From Raffaelea ambrosiae (lineage: Eukaryota; Ascomycota; Sordariomycetes; Ophiostomatales; Ophiostomataceae), in the NCBI GenBank assembly GCA_002778195.1, contig PCDI01000001.1:2868857-2932856 (forward strand): a stretch of 64,000 bases of DNA. The letters are read 5' to 3'. The position numbers were made by a program, and so were the translations under genes. Position 1 is the first letter of the stretch; every line of letters starts with the position of its first letter. A model generated the notes under the pieces. It was not told the DNA's origin, searched no databases, and was given only the letters and a program-made list of their open reading frames with translations. Positions 11,319 to 25,324 of this stretch are shown piece by piece.

Positions 11319-11690
11319 CCCTGCCAGTATGCCTGCAAGCTTTTATGTATATCTGCAGGAATATTGTGGAAGCGGACGTATGTAAGTGTGGGTGTAGTTT
11401 GAGTACGCAATTTTTTTTGTGGCGCTAGGTATACGTTCTTCCTCGTTTGCTCATTTGTTCCGCTTATGCATTTCTTTTATTATGAGATTCTTTTCTTCTT
11501 CCCCTTCTTTTCACAAGTCGTGCTACTCCCCGGCTGGGTTTCCTTGCATGAGAACCATGGACCAAGAAGATAGTGATTTCAAGGAGTTCAAGGAATACAA
11601 GATCATGGAAAGCCACGAAATAATGCAAGACGACAGAAAAGGGAAGCAAACGGGAGCACAGAAAAAGCAGGTAATGGATGTAAACCCCCC

Positions 11691-11725
11691 NNNNNNNNNN
11701 NNNNNNNNNNNNNNNNNNNNNNNNN
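11691..11725. other. Assembly gap (35 N)
   Basis: Run of N flanked by a C homopolymer on the left and an A homopolymer on the right, typical of a sequencing-failure gap. Confidence 0.95.
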
Positions 11726-11869
11726 AAAAAAACCAGCCGCCATCATCGGTCATATGGATTCGGCTGATGCAGGTAGTAGTGGTGTACCACGGCGGCTGTG
11801 TTACGAAAGCAATAGCGTGCGTTCCGCCAATATCAAGACCGCCAAGGAGAGACACACTGCATAGTAGCT

Positions 11870-11889
11870 GTGTGTGTGTGTGTGTGTGT
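11870..11889. repeat. (TG)n microsatellite
   Basis: About ten perfect TG dinucleotides. Confidence 0.9.
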
Positions 11890-14800
11890 CTATATATGTG
11901 TTAGCTTGCAGATGCGTGGCTAGAAACATCACGAGGCGGCCAGAAAAGGATTAAGACAGAAGGGACAGGAAAATACAGGAAACAAAATACAGAAAAAAGA
12001 AACGAAAGAAACGAAAGAAACAAAATTACAGGCAAAAGACGAAGAAAAGATTTAAAAAACAGCGCATTCGCGCCAAATAACGAGAGAACGTGCAGGCAAA
12101 CTAAGGCCTGCTGCATAAGATCAATAGCGGTGTGATATAGGGGGCGTGTGTGCAAGCACGAGTAAGTGCGGAACACATGAGGCGCATGTAAGTGTACGTT
12201 GGATGATCGCATCCAAGGTGAGAATTGAAAAAAAAAGGGGGATGGGGGATTCTCAGCGATGGAGGGAGGGTGTGCATCTGAAGCGTCTGGAAGAAGGAAA
12301 GGCAAAGTCGCCAGGCCAAGAAAGATTGTTGGGATCTGGCTAGCCAGACCATACCAGTCCTGGACGGCGGCATGATTGGGGGATTGGGTAATGATAATGG
12401 CGGTGGAGAGGAAAGAGGAGGAAGATGAGGATGGGGGATGAGCAAAGCTAAAAGAAAAGAACGAATGAACGGAAGCAAGCAGGACAATCCCGGACGGTCC
12501 TATAGGAGGGGGAGTGGGATATACTGAATGCAGCTTGCCAGAAAACGTTAAGAACTATCGAGTTGAAGACGGGGGAATAAGAGGTAAGAGATGGGGGGGG
12601 GGGGGGGTAGGGGTAGGATGAAGGACGACTGGATTCTCATGTCAGAAACGTCTGGAAGGCGAGACATAGACAAAAGAAGTAACGAGACGAGAAATGGGGG
12701 AAGCGAAGAGAGAACGGTGAAGTGGGTGGTAAAAAGAAGTACATAGTAGGAACAGAAAATTGAAATCAAAAGGAGAAGAGAAAAATAGGAGAAAAAAGAA
12801 AAGAAAAAGAAAAGGACGAAGAAAGGACGAAGAAAGGACGAAGAACGAAGAATGAGGAGCAAAGGAAAAAGAAAAACAAGAAAATCATGGATAGGAATTA
12901 GTTAATACATCAAATACGAACGACAAAACCGGTTACAAAAGTACAACAAGAGATCAACCCAGTGACCCATGGGCATGCTCTCGGCTGGCCAGCCCGTCCT
13001 TTCTGAGTTCTGGCCTCGCTATTGCTTTTGTGGCGGATTGCCTGCGGCTTGTTCTGGGACGCACCCGGCTCTCGGCTCTGGCTTGCATCCTTCCGAATGA
13101 ACTCTCGGGGCATCCGTGTACTTTTGTGTGGTTTGTTTTTATTATTACTTCTGCCCGCATTCTGCCCGTCTCTTCCTGTCTGCTAATCAACTACCCCAAG
13201 CGCCGATGGCATGTCCCCTAGCCGCCGTGCGGCAAAAGAACGGGGATTGGAAGATGCCGATTGTTTTGGATCCTGGATCGCAAAATGAGACAGAAAAAAG
13301 AACCAGCGGAAATAAATAAAAAGAAAAAAAGGGAAAAGAAAAGCCGGGAACAGGAGGAGAATGGCCGCCCCGAAAACGAGGCCGGTCCCAGCAAAGCGCC
13401 TACCACCCAGGCCTAGGCCCTCGGGATGCACGACGACCACACAGCGTTAGCTTTATCGTCTCTCGGTCCAAACACAGCAGCAAGCAGATATGAAATGGGG
13501 ACGGGACGGGATGTGAGTTTTTCCATTCTTTGTTCAGGCCTGCCGCTCGTGTATGTACGATCATGTAGATGGCAAGTTTTATTTTTATTTTTATTTTTTA
13601 AATCTATTTATTTAATTTAATTTTAATTTTTATTTAATGAATTCTTTGACTCTTGTTGCAACCCTCACAGGCAGGTCATGCAATGAGGTACCCTGTTATG
13701 TACTATGTAGGTCTGCGTGTGCTGGCTGTGTGTGATTGTGCGTATTGTGTGTAATTAAATGGCTTACAAGTGTACAAACTTGATGAGGAGCTTGCAACTG
13801 TGTGTGTGTGTGAAGCGTGAGCGTGTGTGTGAGCCGTGTTTAGCAGGCGTGTAAGTTGTATGCGAGTGTGGCGGTCCTGCTAGTGGCCAGTAGGCGTCTG
13901 AGATTACCAAAGGAAACTGGTGAGAGAAGAACAATTATTTATCCCACCAATGCAGCTCACCCAGTCAGGAAAAAAAAAGTAAAAAAAAAAAAAAAAAAGT
14001 TGGTGATATGTGATCAAAAAAAAACCACTTCTCCTCCCACACGGCATATCTCGATGCGACTCGTGAGAGCACAGAGCACTTTTTTTCTTTTTCAAAAGAC
14101 ACTTGCAGACACATTTGTCAAGGGCCCTCGACACATGTTTGGCATGCATCCAACACACACACACAGGAGAAGGCAAGCCGACCACAGACGCGTGGACGCA
14201 AACGCCAACACCGTCTAAGCGAGGACGCAAACTCTTGGCACGAAGCGAAGAAAACAAGATATCAAACAGGTTAGACCAGGAGTAGTGTGTGGACTTGCTC
14301 TTATGAACATCAACTACTCGTAGAATCCGCCACCGGGGAATATTCCCACAGGTGAACCATCCTACTCGTACACCCTCGCGTTTCTTAGCTAGGATGAGAG
14401 TTCTTTTGGATTTGCTATCACACCCGTCCAACTCCCACTGACAGGAAGCAGCAAACGCTGGCGCAAAATGATTCCGAGGCTGGCAAGCTGAAGGATAGCC
14501 GACGGGGAGCTGGAGAGCCGGCTGAGGAGGATCCGGTACTTGGTTGTTTGGTTGTCCCATGCAGGGGTATGTACACTCACTTGCCATACACGGCATGCTA
14601 AACAAGGACCTCTGAGTTGACTTCCGAGAGCGGACAACACAGTCCTTCCTTTTCCTACCACCGCAATCCACCTCTTGCAGGGCCATCTTTTGCGATTTGG
14701 ATCCCCGGCGAAGACGGGATCTCTCTCCACAGCCACGGCAAGCATCCACAGTATAAAAGTAAGATTTCTCTACGACGTTGCTGCAATGCTAGGCCGGTAT

Positions 14801-15755
14801 GGACCACTACACCTGGACAGGGTTAAAGTGTTTTCTCTTGTCGTATGCCTCACCGTATGAAACTCTCTCTCTCTCTCTGCATGTGTGCGTGCGTGCTCCA
14901 CAAAGGTGGCAAAGCAGGCGCAGGACCCAAAAAAATCCCCAAAAAGAAAACAAGCAGGAGACCGACAAATCTACATTATCGAGATTTGCGGGGAGATGCC
15001 GTCTCGGAAACGACCCTCTCAGCGTGATAATGCATGGCGGACAACCATAACATGATTCGGGAAGCCGGTGGGCTGAATCACACATGGACTAGGCATGCAG
15101 GCTTCACACGCAGACACACACAACACACACACACACACACTCACACTCACACATTCACACACTCGCACACCCACACACTCTCTGCGCGTTCATCACACTC
15201 TCGACCGGACAACACGACGGGATATGACTCCAGTGTGGCCGGTGTGAAAAGAAGAAAAGAAACAAAAAAAAAGAAAAAAAAGCACTAAAGGGGTCTGAGG
15301 AGCAGCATTAAGAAGGGAGCTAGGGAGGGCGGGATGCGCTTCCTGGCTGACCGAGTCGTGGGCCGAGTCGTGCTGCTATGCAACTTGCTGTCTTCTGATT
15401 TTGCTTGGCCCTTTCGGCTAGCTGGCTGCATGTCATTGCGTATTGGTTTAGTCTGTGGCGAAAAAAAAAAGGATGAGACAGAAGAAGCGAGCACAGCTAA
15501 CCCTACCCCCCGGCCACTGCTGATTACCGGGAGAATGGTGTGCTTGCGATTGATTATACGTCCATCTGTATACCGTGCGTACATGCAGCATCGTGACATC
15601 ACGTCTCCACGACCGACTGCGTCTCCACGACTAGGTGCGTCTCCTTTTCTCGCTTGGCCACGCAGCGTCCCGTTCACCTGCCCACTCTTTCCGTCCAGCT
15701 CACGTCTAGCATGCTTCGGATACCCGTCCTTCCTTCTTGTGTTCGTTGGCGCCCA

Positions 15756-15765
15756 CCCCCCCCCC

Positions 15766-15797
<32 letters not shown>

Positions 15798-15799
15798 TT
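15756..15799. repeat. Poly-C followed by poly-T tract
   Basis: About 18 consecutive C followed directly by about 26 consecutive T: an uninterrupted 44-base pyrimidine strand. Confidence 0.9.
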
Positions 15800-18700
15800 G
15801 CCCATCCTGTTCTGCAAGTCTGTCTTCCTTGGGCATGCACTGAGTACACACCTTCTCCACCCCCTGCCCCCCCCTTTCCCCTTCTGCTGCTGTTGCATAT
15901 TCCGGCCCAGGGTTGTGCTTATCTTTTCCCATTGGTACTTTCCCCATCCGCCTATCCCCTTGTCTCTCACTCGCAGCCGTCGAGGGTCATATGCCCGTCC
16001 GGGAGTGGGGCCGACGGGAGTGCTCGCCGATGGAGGGGACCCATGGGGCTCTCCATCGAGCTAAGTCTCTTTCGACAGCTTGGGCAGATCGAGGAAACCG
16101 GGTCGAGCTTTCGAGAGAGGGGGGGATGGAAGTAGATCTAGACCTGGTCCCTTTATTCTACTAGCACGGCAGCACGGGTCAGATACGGGCCAAGATACGA
16201 GCATTGAGCGCCCTCCGCCAATGTCATCCAGCCGCTCTCCTAATGCTGGTTTTTTTTTTTCTCTTTTTCCCTTTTCTTTTTATTTATTTATTAATTTATT
16301 GTTTTGTTTTTGGTTTGGCTGGCGGGGTGGCCGCTGCGTGAAACAGAATAAGGCTGACGCCTTTCGCAAAACGTCTCTCATTATAGTCTGGTGGATACCT
16401 CGACGGCTTTGCTCGTTCTAGGAACTGGCCTGCTTGGCACACAGGCTCCTCTCCTTACACACCACACCCGCCGAATCATCCACAGCCGGGCTGTCAAACT
16501 AATACGGCCAGATGCATTCAAAATAAGATAAAAAAAACCTGCTAGCAACCCGCGTAAAGATGTCACTAACCAAACCCAAGCGGCTTGCATACGAGTACGA
16601 GGACCAGAACCAGAACAGTTTGGCACCCCCAGGTCCTACTAGGGGCACCTCTCCTCCTAGACGCCGCCACGTTGGAGCGAGCCGTTGTGGCCGGTTGGTG
16701 TGTCTCTGCTGTCAAGGCCATCCATCCATCGGCTTGTGTCAGATAGTTAGTGGTGGCATGGGGCCGGGGTGATGGAGGTGTGTGGCCAGTGTCGCCACTC
16801 CCAGGGATGAGATTATGCACGGTGTAGGCAGACCAAGAAATAAACCTAAAACCGTCTTGTGAAAGACAAAGGGGAGAACAACAACACGAAGGACAACGGG
16901 AGCCGTTTCCTATTCCCAGGTGCTGCTCCTTCCCACTTGCCATCTAGCTGTGGGAATCGTATCCTGCATAACTAGTACATGGGGGTACGGTGAAACTGGA
17001 CTTGGCACTAGAACATAAGGGAGAACAGGTCCAATAGCACCACCCATAGTCTGTTGATGTCCGTAGCCGTTTTTTGTGTCCCTTTTTTTGTTTTTTCAAT
17101 GGCTGCCGGTACTTTTTCTGGTATTGCACCTGCGGGTACTTTTCTGTGGAAGTTGGCATGTTTGACAGGAAGGATGGGTAAATTAGAAAGAAGTAATACA
17201 ATACCAGCAGGACACGCAGACGTACTATGTACACAGAAATGCATGCGGAAACACATGCGGAAACACGGCAATGCAGCCAATCTAGGAATCCTCGATGCAC
17301 CAGCAAGGGGCCTTTCACTGAAAAAGGGGGAACCATCGCCCGCGATTTTCTCACTTCTCCATGGAAAAGGAGACCAGGGAGAAGACCCTTCTTGCAAGGT
17401 GTATTGTGCCATGCATCTCACTAGGTACTGGCGATGTGGGCGGGAACCAACGACTATGTAACTACTCGTGCAACCTGCTTGTACGCCATAGTTAGTTACA
17501 CCATATTACCGCCACCCACAGCTCCCATAGGCGGACAGTCCCCTTGGCGTTGCAACGCCTCTAATTGGCCCCCCGCCAGTGCTACTTGCTCGCCCGACCC
17601 CACTACGCCCCCATGCTGGCGCCCATCACCGTGGACCGGGGCCCCGATGGCGCAAGGAGTGAACGTCGTCGCCGCAATGGTCTTGTTTTGTACACCGCAA
17701 AAACAAAAACAAAAAAACCGACACAATCAGAAGGATTTGCCAGCCTTTTTTGTTTTTGTCTGCAACGTTTAAAAATAAAGAACTATCAATACCTACGAGT
17801 ACGTAGTAACTAGTTGGATGACGGTGAGATTCAATAGTGAGGAAAATAGTAGCGTCTCTTCACTGCCGTATGGAGAGTCGGGGTAGGTAGGATTCACATA
17901 TCTGCTATTGTTTCCGGTTACGTTTTGCTCTTCTTCATGTCTTCTCGCTTAGATCGGACCAGACCAGAAGAAGAATACCACACAGAACTCCCCAAGGAAG
18001 ACAATGAAGGATACATATTGGTGGTCTTTGCGAGGACAAGCGATGAAAAGTCGACTTTTCCAGTCCAGCCGTGGAACAAAAAGCCCCCAACCCCATAGAA
18101 AATATAAATAAATACATAAATCAAAATCAAAATCAAAAGAAAAGGAGAAGACCTCGTTCATTCTCGTGTGCCTCGATTATTCCACATCCCCTCCCCAGAA
18201 GACAAAGAGGTTCGGGGGCCTAGACCGACCAGAAAGAACATCTTCCATATTACATGCCCGCAGCCTGTCTGCATCAACTGCCGTCGCCGCCACCACAGTC
18301 ACCACCACCACTACATATTAGAAAAAAAAACACCCAAAGTTGGGAACAAAGAAAACCGGCCAGCTGACCCCGGTTCCCTTTCCAGGACCACAAGTGGCAC
18401 CCGACCGGTGTGGACAAAACCTTCTCTTCCGTCCTCCCACTCCTCTACACAGTATTCCGTTCTCCTCTCCCTACCACACCAACTACCAGTTACGTGCGCG
18501 GCACACGCCCACCGTCTCTTCATACTACGTCAGTGCCAAGAGACTCCCTCTCCTGCTGACGGTGGTGTAGACCGGTGCGGCAGGCACCCGTCTCACAGCA
18601 CTCATTTCCCCTGCCGCCGTAGCCTCCTTTTGCCGTTTTGTAATTCTCTATCCTAGTCTCTTGTTTCTGTCCCTTGTCAAGACGTTGCCTGCATTGGGTC

Positions 18701-20623
18701 TATTGTTCCGTTGGTGCCACAGGCTGGCCCTGCCAGTTGGTTGGTCTTCGGTGTGGGCTATCGCGTCAGGTGGTCCCCTTCGTCCCCCCCCCCCTTACGT
18801 TCGGTGATTTGCTTCAACAGGAGACCTTGCATATGTGGGACAACCTAGAGCAAAGATACGTCAGATGTGTCAGATACTACACAGTAAGACGCAATACACC
18901 ACACTGGAAGAATGAGAATGGGGTTTTTAATACATAAAATACATGATATACATAAATTGCATCAGATACTTGAGATGCATAAGATACGAGTACACGGAGT
19001 ACACACACCGCAAGAAGCTCATGGAAATAACAACCACACGACACTCACTTTGCAATGAAAACTTCGCCAACGGAAGATGCTACGAGTATTGCTAGAAACC
19101 TGTCTGCTGTTTGTAGTAAGAAAAAACCCGGCCGGCAATGAGGGCCTCAAATATTGCGGTAGCCCCGCTCAGATCACACCTCTCATAATTACTCATCCAA
19201 GATACAAAGCAACATCTGCGTCATATGCTAATACTGTGTACCCAGTCGCCGGAGTCCGGGGAGCACTATCTTCCCATGTCTGTGACAAGTGACAGATCGT
19301 AAAAACAAAAACAAAAACACCATGAGTAGGATACATCTTACCATGGCGGTGGGAGAGTACCAACTACTTACTGTATTGCACACAGGCGGCCAACCGAAAA
19401 AAGCTCTGAATAAATACACTAAACCCAGTTCATTCATGTTGATTCAAAACAGGCAGGCACGGGCCGGCATGAGGTGGCTCGAGCACCCCTTATTATGTGT
19501 CCGTGCAATCCGGCCTTTTCTGCAATAATTACCCTCATCAGTTTAAACCAAAAATGCGCCAAAATTATAAAAAATCAATAAAACCGATAAAATCGCAACG
19601 CATGACATTTAGGCGCCAAACTCACCTCGCCTTTTTTAATATTTTTACTCCTTCTTATGACGCTCCTCCCTCGTGAGACAGGAAACAGAACAAACGCTAA
19701 ATTACTCATCTGATCCCAGGGATGAAGTCGGATTCCTGCTCAGAGACACACCATACCAACTTACCTACCTAACCGGCGCAGCACAGCCCTGGAGAAAAGT
19801 ATAAAAACATATCACTCCAAGCTTCTATGGCTGGCGGCAAAGTCTAGCACATTGGCGCTCGCGTCGTGCACGCGGCATGGCCCTACTATGGTTGGTTGGC
19901 AATCCTGCTGGGTCCAAGTAATACAGTGGTAATGTGTACCTGCTGGCCACTTGGTGACCACTTGGCGACTACTTAGTTTACGCTTCGGTACCACCGGAAC
20001 TGCGCCGGCATCATTTGAACAGCTCGCTACCATCACACAACATCCTAGCACAGGCAGCTTGCAAGTGGTAATGTGTATCCCGGGTTGCCAACACCCTGCG
20101 CGAATGTGTCCCAGGTGCATAGTATAGAGCAGCCACAAAGTAGAGTACAAAGCAGAGGTGACAAAATACAGATCGAACAGGACAATGAAGAAAAATAAAA
20201 CATAGTTCGGCAATTGCTGCCTGCAACTTGTGGTAATCATGCATCGTTATATATCATTCTCGAAAGGAAGTAACAAAGGTGACGTTTCACTACCATCACA
20301 ATAGCATCGTGTGATCCAAACTCGTAAAGATAAAATAAATCCAAAGAAACCGAAATGTCCATACAGAAAAGCAGAGACATTTGAAGACAAAGAAGCGGAA
20401 ACGACAAGTCGATGAGCCAGAAAAGACTGCAGAGACTCATGATAGTCCAAAAAAGTCCCATAGCTTGCGACGAAAGGCTGGACGTAAGTCTAGCCGAATA
20501 AAAACAGAAACAAACAAGATAAAGAAAAGGCAAAATCAAAGACAAAATAATCAAAAGACATGAATCAAAATAAAGAATCGAAGCTAAATGTGGCAAAATA
20601 CAAGACGCTGAAAATAACTGGCG

Positions 20624-22535
20624 TCATTCTTCGTCGTCCTCGGATTCGCTGTCGCTATCAAGGACAAAAGCTGCCGACCCAGTTGTATATTTTGCAGGGA
20701 TGTACTCCGGTGCAGGCATAACCGGGTATTTAAGTTGAGCAACCAAGTCTTGGTGATCGCCAGAAACGTACCCCTCATCAGTGTAGCCGAAGGCAGCCTC
20801 CCAAGGCACTCGAAGACTGTCTGGGACCTTCCAGCCGAGCTGGGAGTTGCGAATCCAGAGCCGAAGAAGGTGACGCCGTTGGCCGTCACTAGCGGCATCA
20901 GTGGCATCCTTGTACGCGCTGCGTGCATGAAGGAGTGCCCAATTATTGATGAACACCATATCTCCAACATCCGAGTTCAGGTGCACACCATGCTTCTGAG
21001 CTACACCAGCCACAATGGCCAGAGCTTCGTGCTGCACTTCCGTCAGCTCAGGGATCTTTCTAGCGCGCCCAGAACGCATGGCCTTCATGGCTGGATGAGC
21101 TCCCAGACGGCTCGGATCAAAGTTGACCAGAAGTTTGTTGTTCTGGACTGCCAGCAGGGAGGTCAGGACAAAGCGAGACTTCCTATCAGTCCTATGTGAG
21201 GGGGGGTGATCAGAATGTCAGCGAGAAAGGTGATTTAGAAAGAGTGGGAATGGGGCAGGAATGGGAGACGTACACATGAACCGGCCAGTTCGGCTCTGAC
21301 AAGACACGAATGACGTCTGGCCGTTCAGAAGCCAATTCGTTGTAAACTTTCCAAAACGAGGCCACCATGGTGGCTCCTCCTTGTGCCGCCACCTGGCGCA
21401 CTTGCAGAGCCAGGACATCGGCGCCCATGTCACAATGCCAGGCCTGTGTGATTTACAATTGTTAGTTTTTGACCTGAGAAAATAGACCCCAAAGTTTAGG
21501 AGGTAGCTGAGATACGTGCCAGAGGCTTATTCGTATGGACCCCATGCCGGTTCTCGTAGGGGACGGTCCAGTTTTTGGCGTCTGTGATGTGGGCTGTTAC
21601 ACGTAATTAGTCACTAAATTTTTTTTCTTCGAGAGAGGCCGCGGAAATCGCGTCAAAGCTAGTTCCAGAAACTACTGCCCTTGTCCCGGCCATGCGGTAG
21701 GCTGTGTCCCAGAAGCATCCCTGCTATCCGTGTGGGCTGTTCGAGACATGTACGACCACGGAGAAAATCTTTCTTGTACTCACAAATGACGTTTCCCTTT
21801 TTGTCCTGGATGCCGCGCTTGTCACCGATGTAACAAGCAATGCCGAGGAAGAGTATCAGATTGTCTGCGTCGGAGTACTTGGCAGGGTCAAGACCCTTGA
21901 TCTGGCAGACGCCGCGCCCGCGGTGAACTTCAAGGGTGGCATCTGCAAGTCTCTGGCGCAGGCCAACAGGCAAAGGGAAGTTGTCCTGCGAGACTTCCTG
22001 GCCATCAAGCTCAAGAGCTGCATTGATCAGCTGTTAGCAGATAGACATTGCAATAATAGTCCCACTGCCATGGAGGCAATTTGAAAGCAGCGGACTAGAG
22101 TGGGCAAAACTGGAGCTAGACCGGAGACAAAGCCAGAAACAGAAAAAGGAAATTCAAGACACGAAAACAAGAGACAAAAGAAAAAAAAACCCCAAAGCAA
22201 GAGATAAGACAAACAATACGAGGGACGCGGTAAGCGGGGAAAGAGGCAAAATATGGAACAATTAATCAGACGGAAAACGGCGCTTCCACCGGCCCGACGT
22301 GAAGGGACGGACTTGGCTTGCCTTTGAACGAGACCAGAGCTTGGTCAATGGCCTGAATGTCTGATGCATCCAGGAAAACCTTGCAAAATTCAGGGTCCTC
22401 GGCACCAAAGTCGGCCAGAGGGCCGGCGAGTGGCAAAGAAGCCTGAGACGAAAATTGGGCATCATTGGGCTGGACGTCCAATTTGTTCTGCAGAACCGAG
22501 TGATGATCGAAAGTCTGCATTGCTGCCCGTGACAT
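20624..22535 (-). CDS. TauD/TfdA-like 2-oxoglutarate Fe(II) dioxygenase
   Basis: Five exons on the minus strand: 22535-22322, 22017-21784, 21593-21520, 21443-21274, 21191-20624, totalling 419 residues. The family oxidises small molecules such as taurine or related sulfonates using 2-oxoglutarate and O2; the substrate here is unknown. Seen: HITDAKNWTVPYENRHGVHTNKPL in exon 3 (23 residues before the iron site), iron ligands H177-x-D179 in AWHCDMG at the start of exon 4, and the distal His338 in RRHLLRLWIRN with a following Arg for the co-substrate. GDMVFINNWALLHAR (308-322) is the typical strand before it. The C-terminus ends in an acidic Ser/Asp/Glu tail. Introns 2 and 4 have GTGAGT and GTACGT donors. 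Introns 1 and 3 need GC donors (GCAAGC at 22321, GCACGT at 21519) to keep the family sequence in frame. Intron 1 is long (304 bases) with a CTAAC branch site 16 bases before its AG. A TATATA element near 22921 lies about 385 bases upstream. The start is the first ATG in the frame. Confidence 0.85.
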
Positions 22536-24554
22536 AGCTGCGAGATGTAACTTTTGAGGCCTGTGGCGAGAATCAGCAGCCGTTTCCGAGACAGCCAATG
22601 CTAGAAAGGGTGTACCTGAGCTGAATAGACAATACGGGCAGATAAATTGTGGAGGGTTTGTCTGTAGGTAGAGATCTTGGGAAGCTGAAAGTGATATATC
22701 AGTTTTGTTTGCAGCACGCTGGGATGCAGTTTGTGTGGTGTCAAGTTTGGGGTTTGGGGATGGGTGCTCGAGTTATGGAAACGGCATGAAGCTCGGATGA
22801 GTAGTGCGGGCAGGTGGCAATGGAGGTTTGAGTTGAGTTGTGCGTGGGATAATAGACTGGAGGAGAATTGGAGGATTGAAAAGGAACAAGTTTAGGAGAA
22901 ATTGAGTCGGGCCAGACCAATATATAAAAAGGAGGGAAAAAGGCAGATCTGCGGGAGTGGGCTGTGGACTCTTTTTAAAGCATTCCGGGTGTCAGAGCGT
23001 ACCTTCTGTTTTTGAACTTCAGCTTGGGATCAGTGACGAGGAAGGAACATTCGGTTGACGCAGCTGAGAAAGGCAAGAGCGAGGCAGTCGACAAAAGCGA
23101 GGAAGGAGAAGGGGCGTACCTTTTAGATGCGGAGGACGTCGGACCTCGTTGGCCACAGGCCTGGTTGAGCAGGAGCGAGTATCCTAGTTTAGCAGGAACG
23201 ATAGACAGACACAAAGGGCCCCAAAAAGCAGACAGAAAAAAAAATGGGAAATAAGATAAAAAAAAAAGAAAAATTAGAGCAGCACCCAGAAAACGAGGCA
23301 GGAAACGGAAAGAGCCAAGGGGGGGCGTGTAGGACAGGAAGGAGCTAGGCAAAAAACTCAACCCCCCTCTCTGGTCTGTTTGCTTTTTTTTATTGTGCTT
23401 GGGGTGCGTTTTTTCCTCGTTGTGTTGACGTTCCCTGTAATAAGATGTGCACAACAGTCACCTAAGGATGCAAGGCCAGGCCATCGCGTCCCGCGGCAGA
23501 CGACGGTTAGCCTCGATTTGCAAAAAATCTGTACAAGGGGGGGGGTCGGATCATTGCACGGCTGCTTGGCCCAGTCCAAGGGTGCTTGTGAGTTTGGGGG
23601 CTAGCGGATAAAAAAAAAAGTAAAGAAAACAAACGACAGGAAGGCTCGACAGCTAGACCGACCGGGCAGCGCAAACGGAGACAAAAGCAAGTACAAGCAA
23701 CCAGTACACAGGCAAGTGCAGGGCACACTCGACAGCACTCGGCGCGGCCCCTGCGCCCAATGAGCGCACGCCGGCTGGCGGGCGTCTTGTACGAGCCGGA
23801 TAGACGCCTCGTTCCGCATCGAGCAGTCGTCACAGGTGAGACATGAGCCATGCGCCGTATTGCCCGGGCAAGGACAGTTGGGAGCACAGGTCAGATCCGG
23901 GCTTGCGGCGAGACATCCGAGGCGAGCAAGCAAGAGCGAGGTGCGCGGACAAGATCGAGCAGACCAAGAGAGAAGCCAGACAGAAGCAAAAGACGTCGTG
24001 AGAGACCACGGGCGGCCGACCAAGGCGGCTGGTAGGACAGGTGAGACAAGCCAGAGAAGCGGGTAGGGGAAGCCTGCACCGTGCCGTGTGACGGAAGCTG
24101 CGTAGCCAACAGCCTGCCGACGGTATGACTTCTCACTTGACCTCATTTGGTTGCCATGTAGACTCTCTCGCTGCGGTTTCCTGTCACCTTGCCCGACGGA
24201 GGGGAGAGGGGTCTCGTTTGCTGTGCAGCAGCCGGGCTGAGCCACAGAGAGGCACACATGCATGCATGCATGGGCTCTCACCGAAAACGCGAGGGCACGT
24301 CTTGCCCGTCACACGGCCTCTTCGTACTCGGGCCACAGTTGTGACGGGTGCTCGAAGTTACGTTTGCTTTCTGCTATGCTTCGTACACAGACATACACAC
24401 ACACAGGGAGACACAGACACGCGTGCCCTGTTTGTCGTGGCTCCTCTCTTGGTCTGGTGTGTTCTCATCACTCACGGCATCCATACTCACTCACGGCACT
24501 TCTCTCAAACACGCTCTCCTCCACGCAAACACACGCACCGACCGCAAACGCACA

Positions 24555-24588
24555 CAAACAACCACAAACAACCACAAACAACCACAAA
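24555..24588. repeat. 10-bp ACAACCACAA repeat
   Basis: Three to four tandem copies of a 10-base unit within a CA-rich stretch. Confidence 0.75.
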
Positions 24589-25243
24589 TGCACAGGGAAG
24601 AGGGCCGCCTCTCCACCCATCCATCCAACCGTCGAGGCGCATGCTGTTGAGCACAATTGCGGTTCATGCCGGCTTGTCCGAGAAACAAGGTGCCCGGAAC
24701 ACGAGTCGACACAAGTTGCGAGCGGTCCACTTGGTCTCTGGCCCGTTTCATGGGCGCCGGTTTGCTGTGCCCTCTCCCCCCTCCCCCCCCCCAGCGAAGT
24801 GAAGTGCCTTCTATTTCTGTTGACTCGCCAATTTTTGAAGGCCAATCGAGCACTCGAAAGAAGCTGGAGGGGGACGAGGGGGGTGAAACGCAAACAAATG
24901 ACCATAGCAAGGGGGGTCGGGTAGGAATGGGGGATTGAATGGGGCGAAGGGACAACAAAACAAGGACATGAGAATTCGAACAAGAACAGGAATATGGACA
25001 TGGGTCGAATCAGTCTGCTCGTACTTACCTGGTATACAACGAATGGCTGGAGTACTGTCGCGAGGGAGAGGGCCAGGAAGACGATCGAGAGAGTGACAAA
25101 AATGGCCGAGAGAAGGGCCAAAGACAAAAGTGAATTAAAAATACAAAGAAAACCAGAAAAGGAACGAGCCGATAGGTGGCGAGCAGCGGAAATGCTCGTC
25201 ACTTGGACCGGTGGAGGGGAGTGATGGCTGAATGGGGCGGAAA

Positions 25244-25324
25244 GTAGTGTACGTAGCGTAAGTAGTGTACGTAGTGTAAGTAGTGTAAGTAGTGTAAGTA
25301 GTTGAAGTAGTCGAAGTAGTCCGA
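25244..25324. repeat. 9-bp tandem repeat, 9 units
   Basis: Nine exact-length units of GTAGTGTAA-type sequence, progressively diverged toward the right end. Read on the minus strand it encodes a Thr-Thr-Tyr/Ser-like tripeptide run, an effect of the period being a multiple of three. Confidence 0.85.

Larger units (their letters stand above)
10681..20623. other. ~10 kb gene-poor region with simple repeats
   Basis: No reading frame on either strand shows family features, a plausible exon-intron chain, or coding-like composition. It contains a 35-base N gap (11691-11725), (TG)n at 11870-11889, a 12-bp repeat at 11271-11318, G- and A-rich purine stretches near 12000-12900, T/A tracts near 13570-13640, (CA)n near 15113-15140 and a long C-then-T tract at 15756-15799. 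TATA-like strings (near 14752, 19800) have no gene beside them. It may hold unannotated non-coding transcripts. Confidence 0.5.

Noticed and set aside
24990..25140. Hydrophobic minus-strand frame resembling membrane helices
   Set aside because: No start context, no partner exons, and pyrimidine-rich intergenic DNA in this genome readily gives Leu/Ser/Phe-rich pseudo-peptides.
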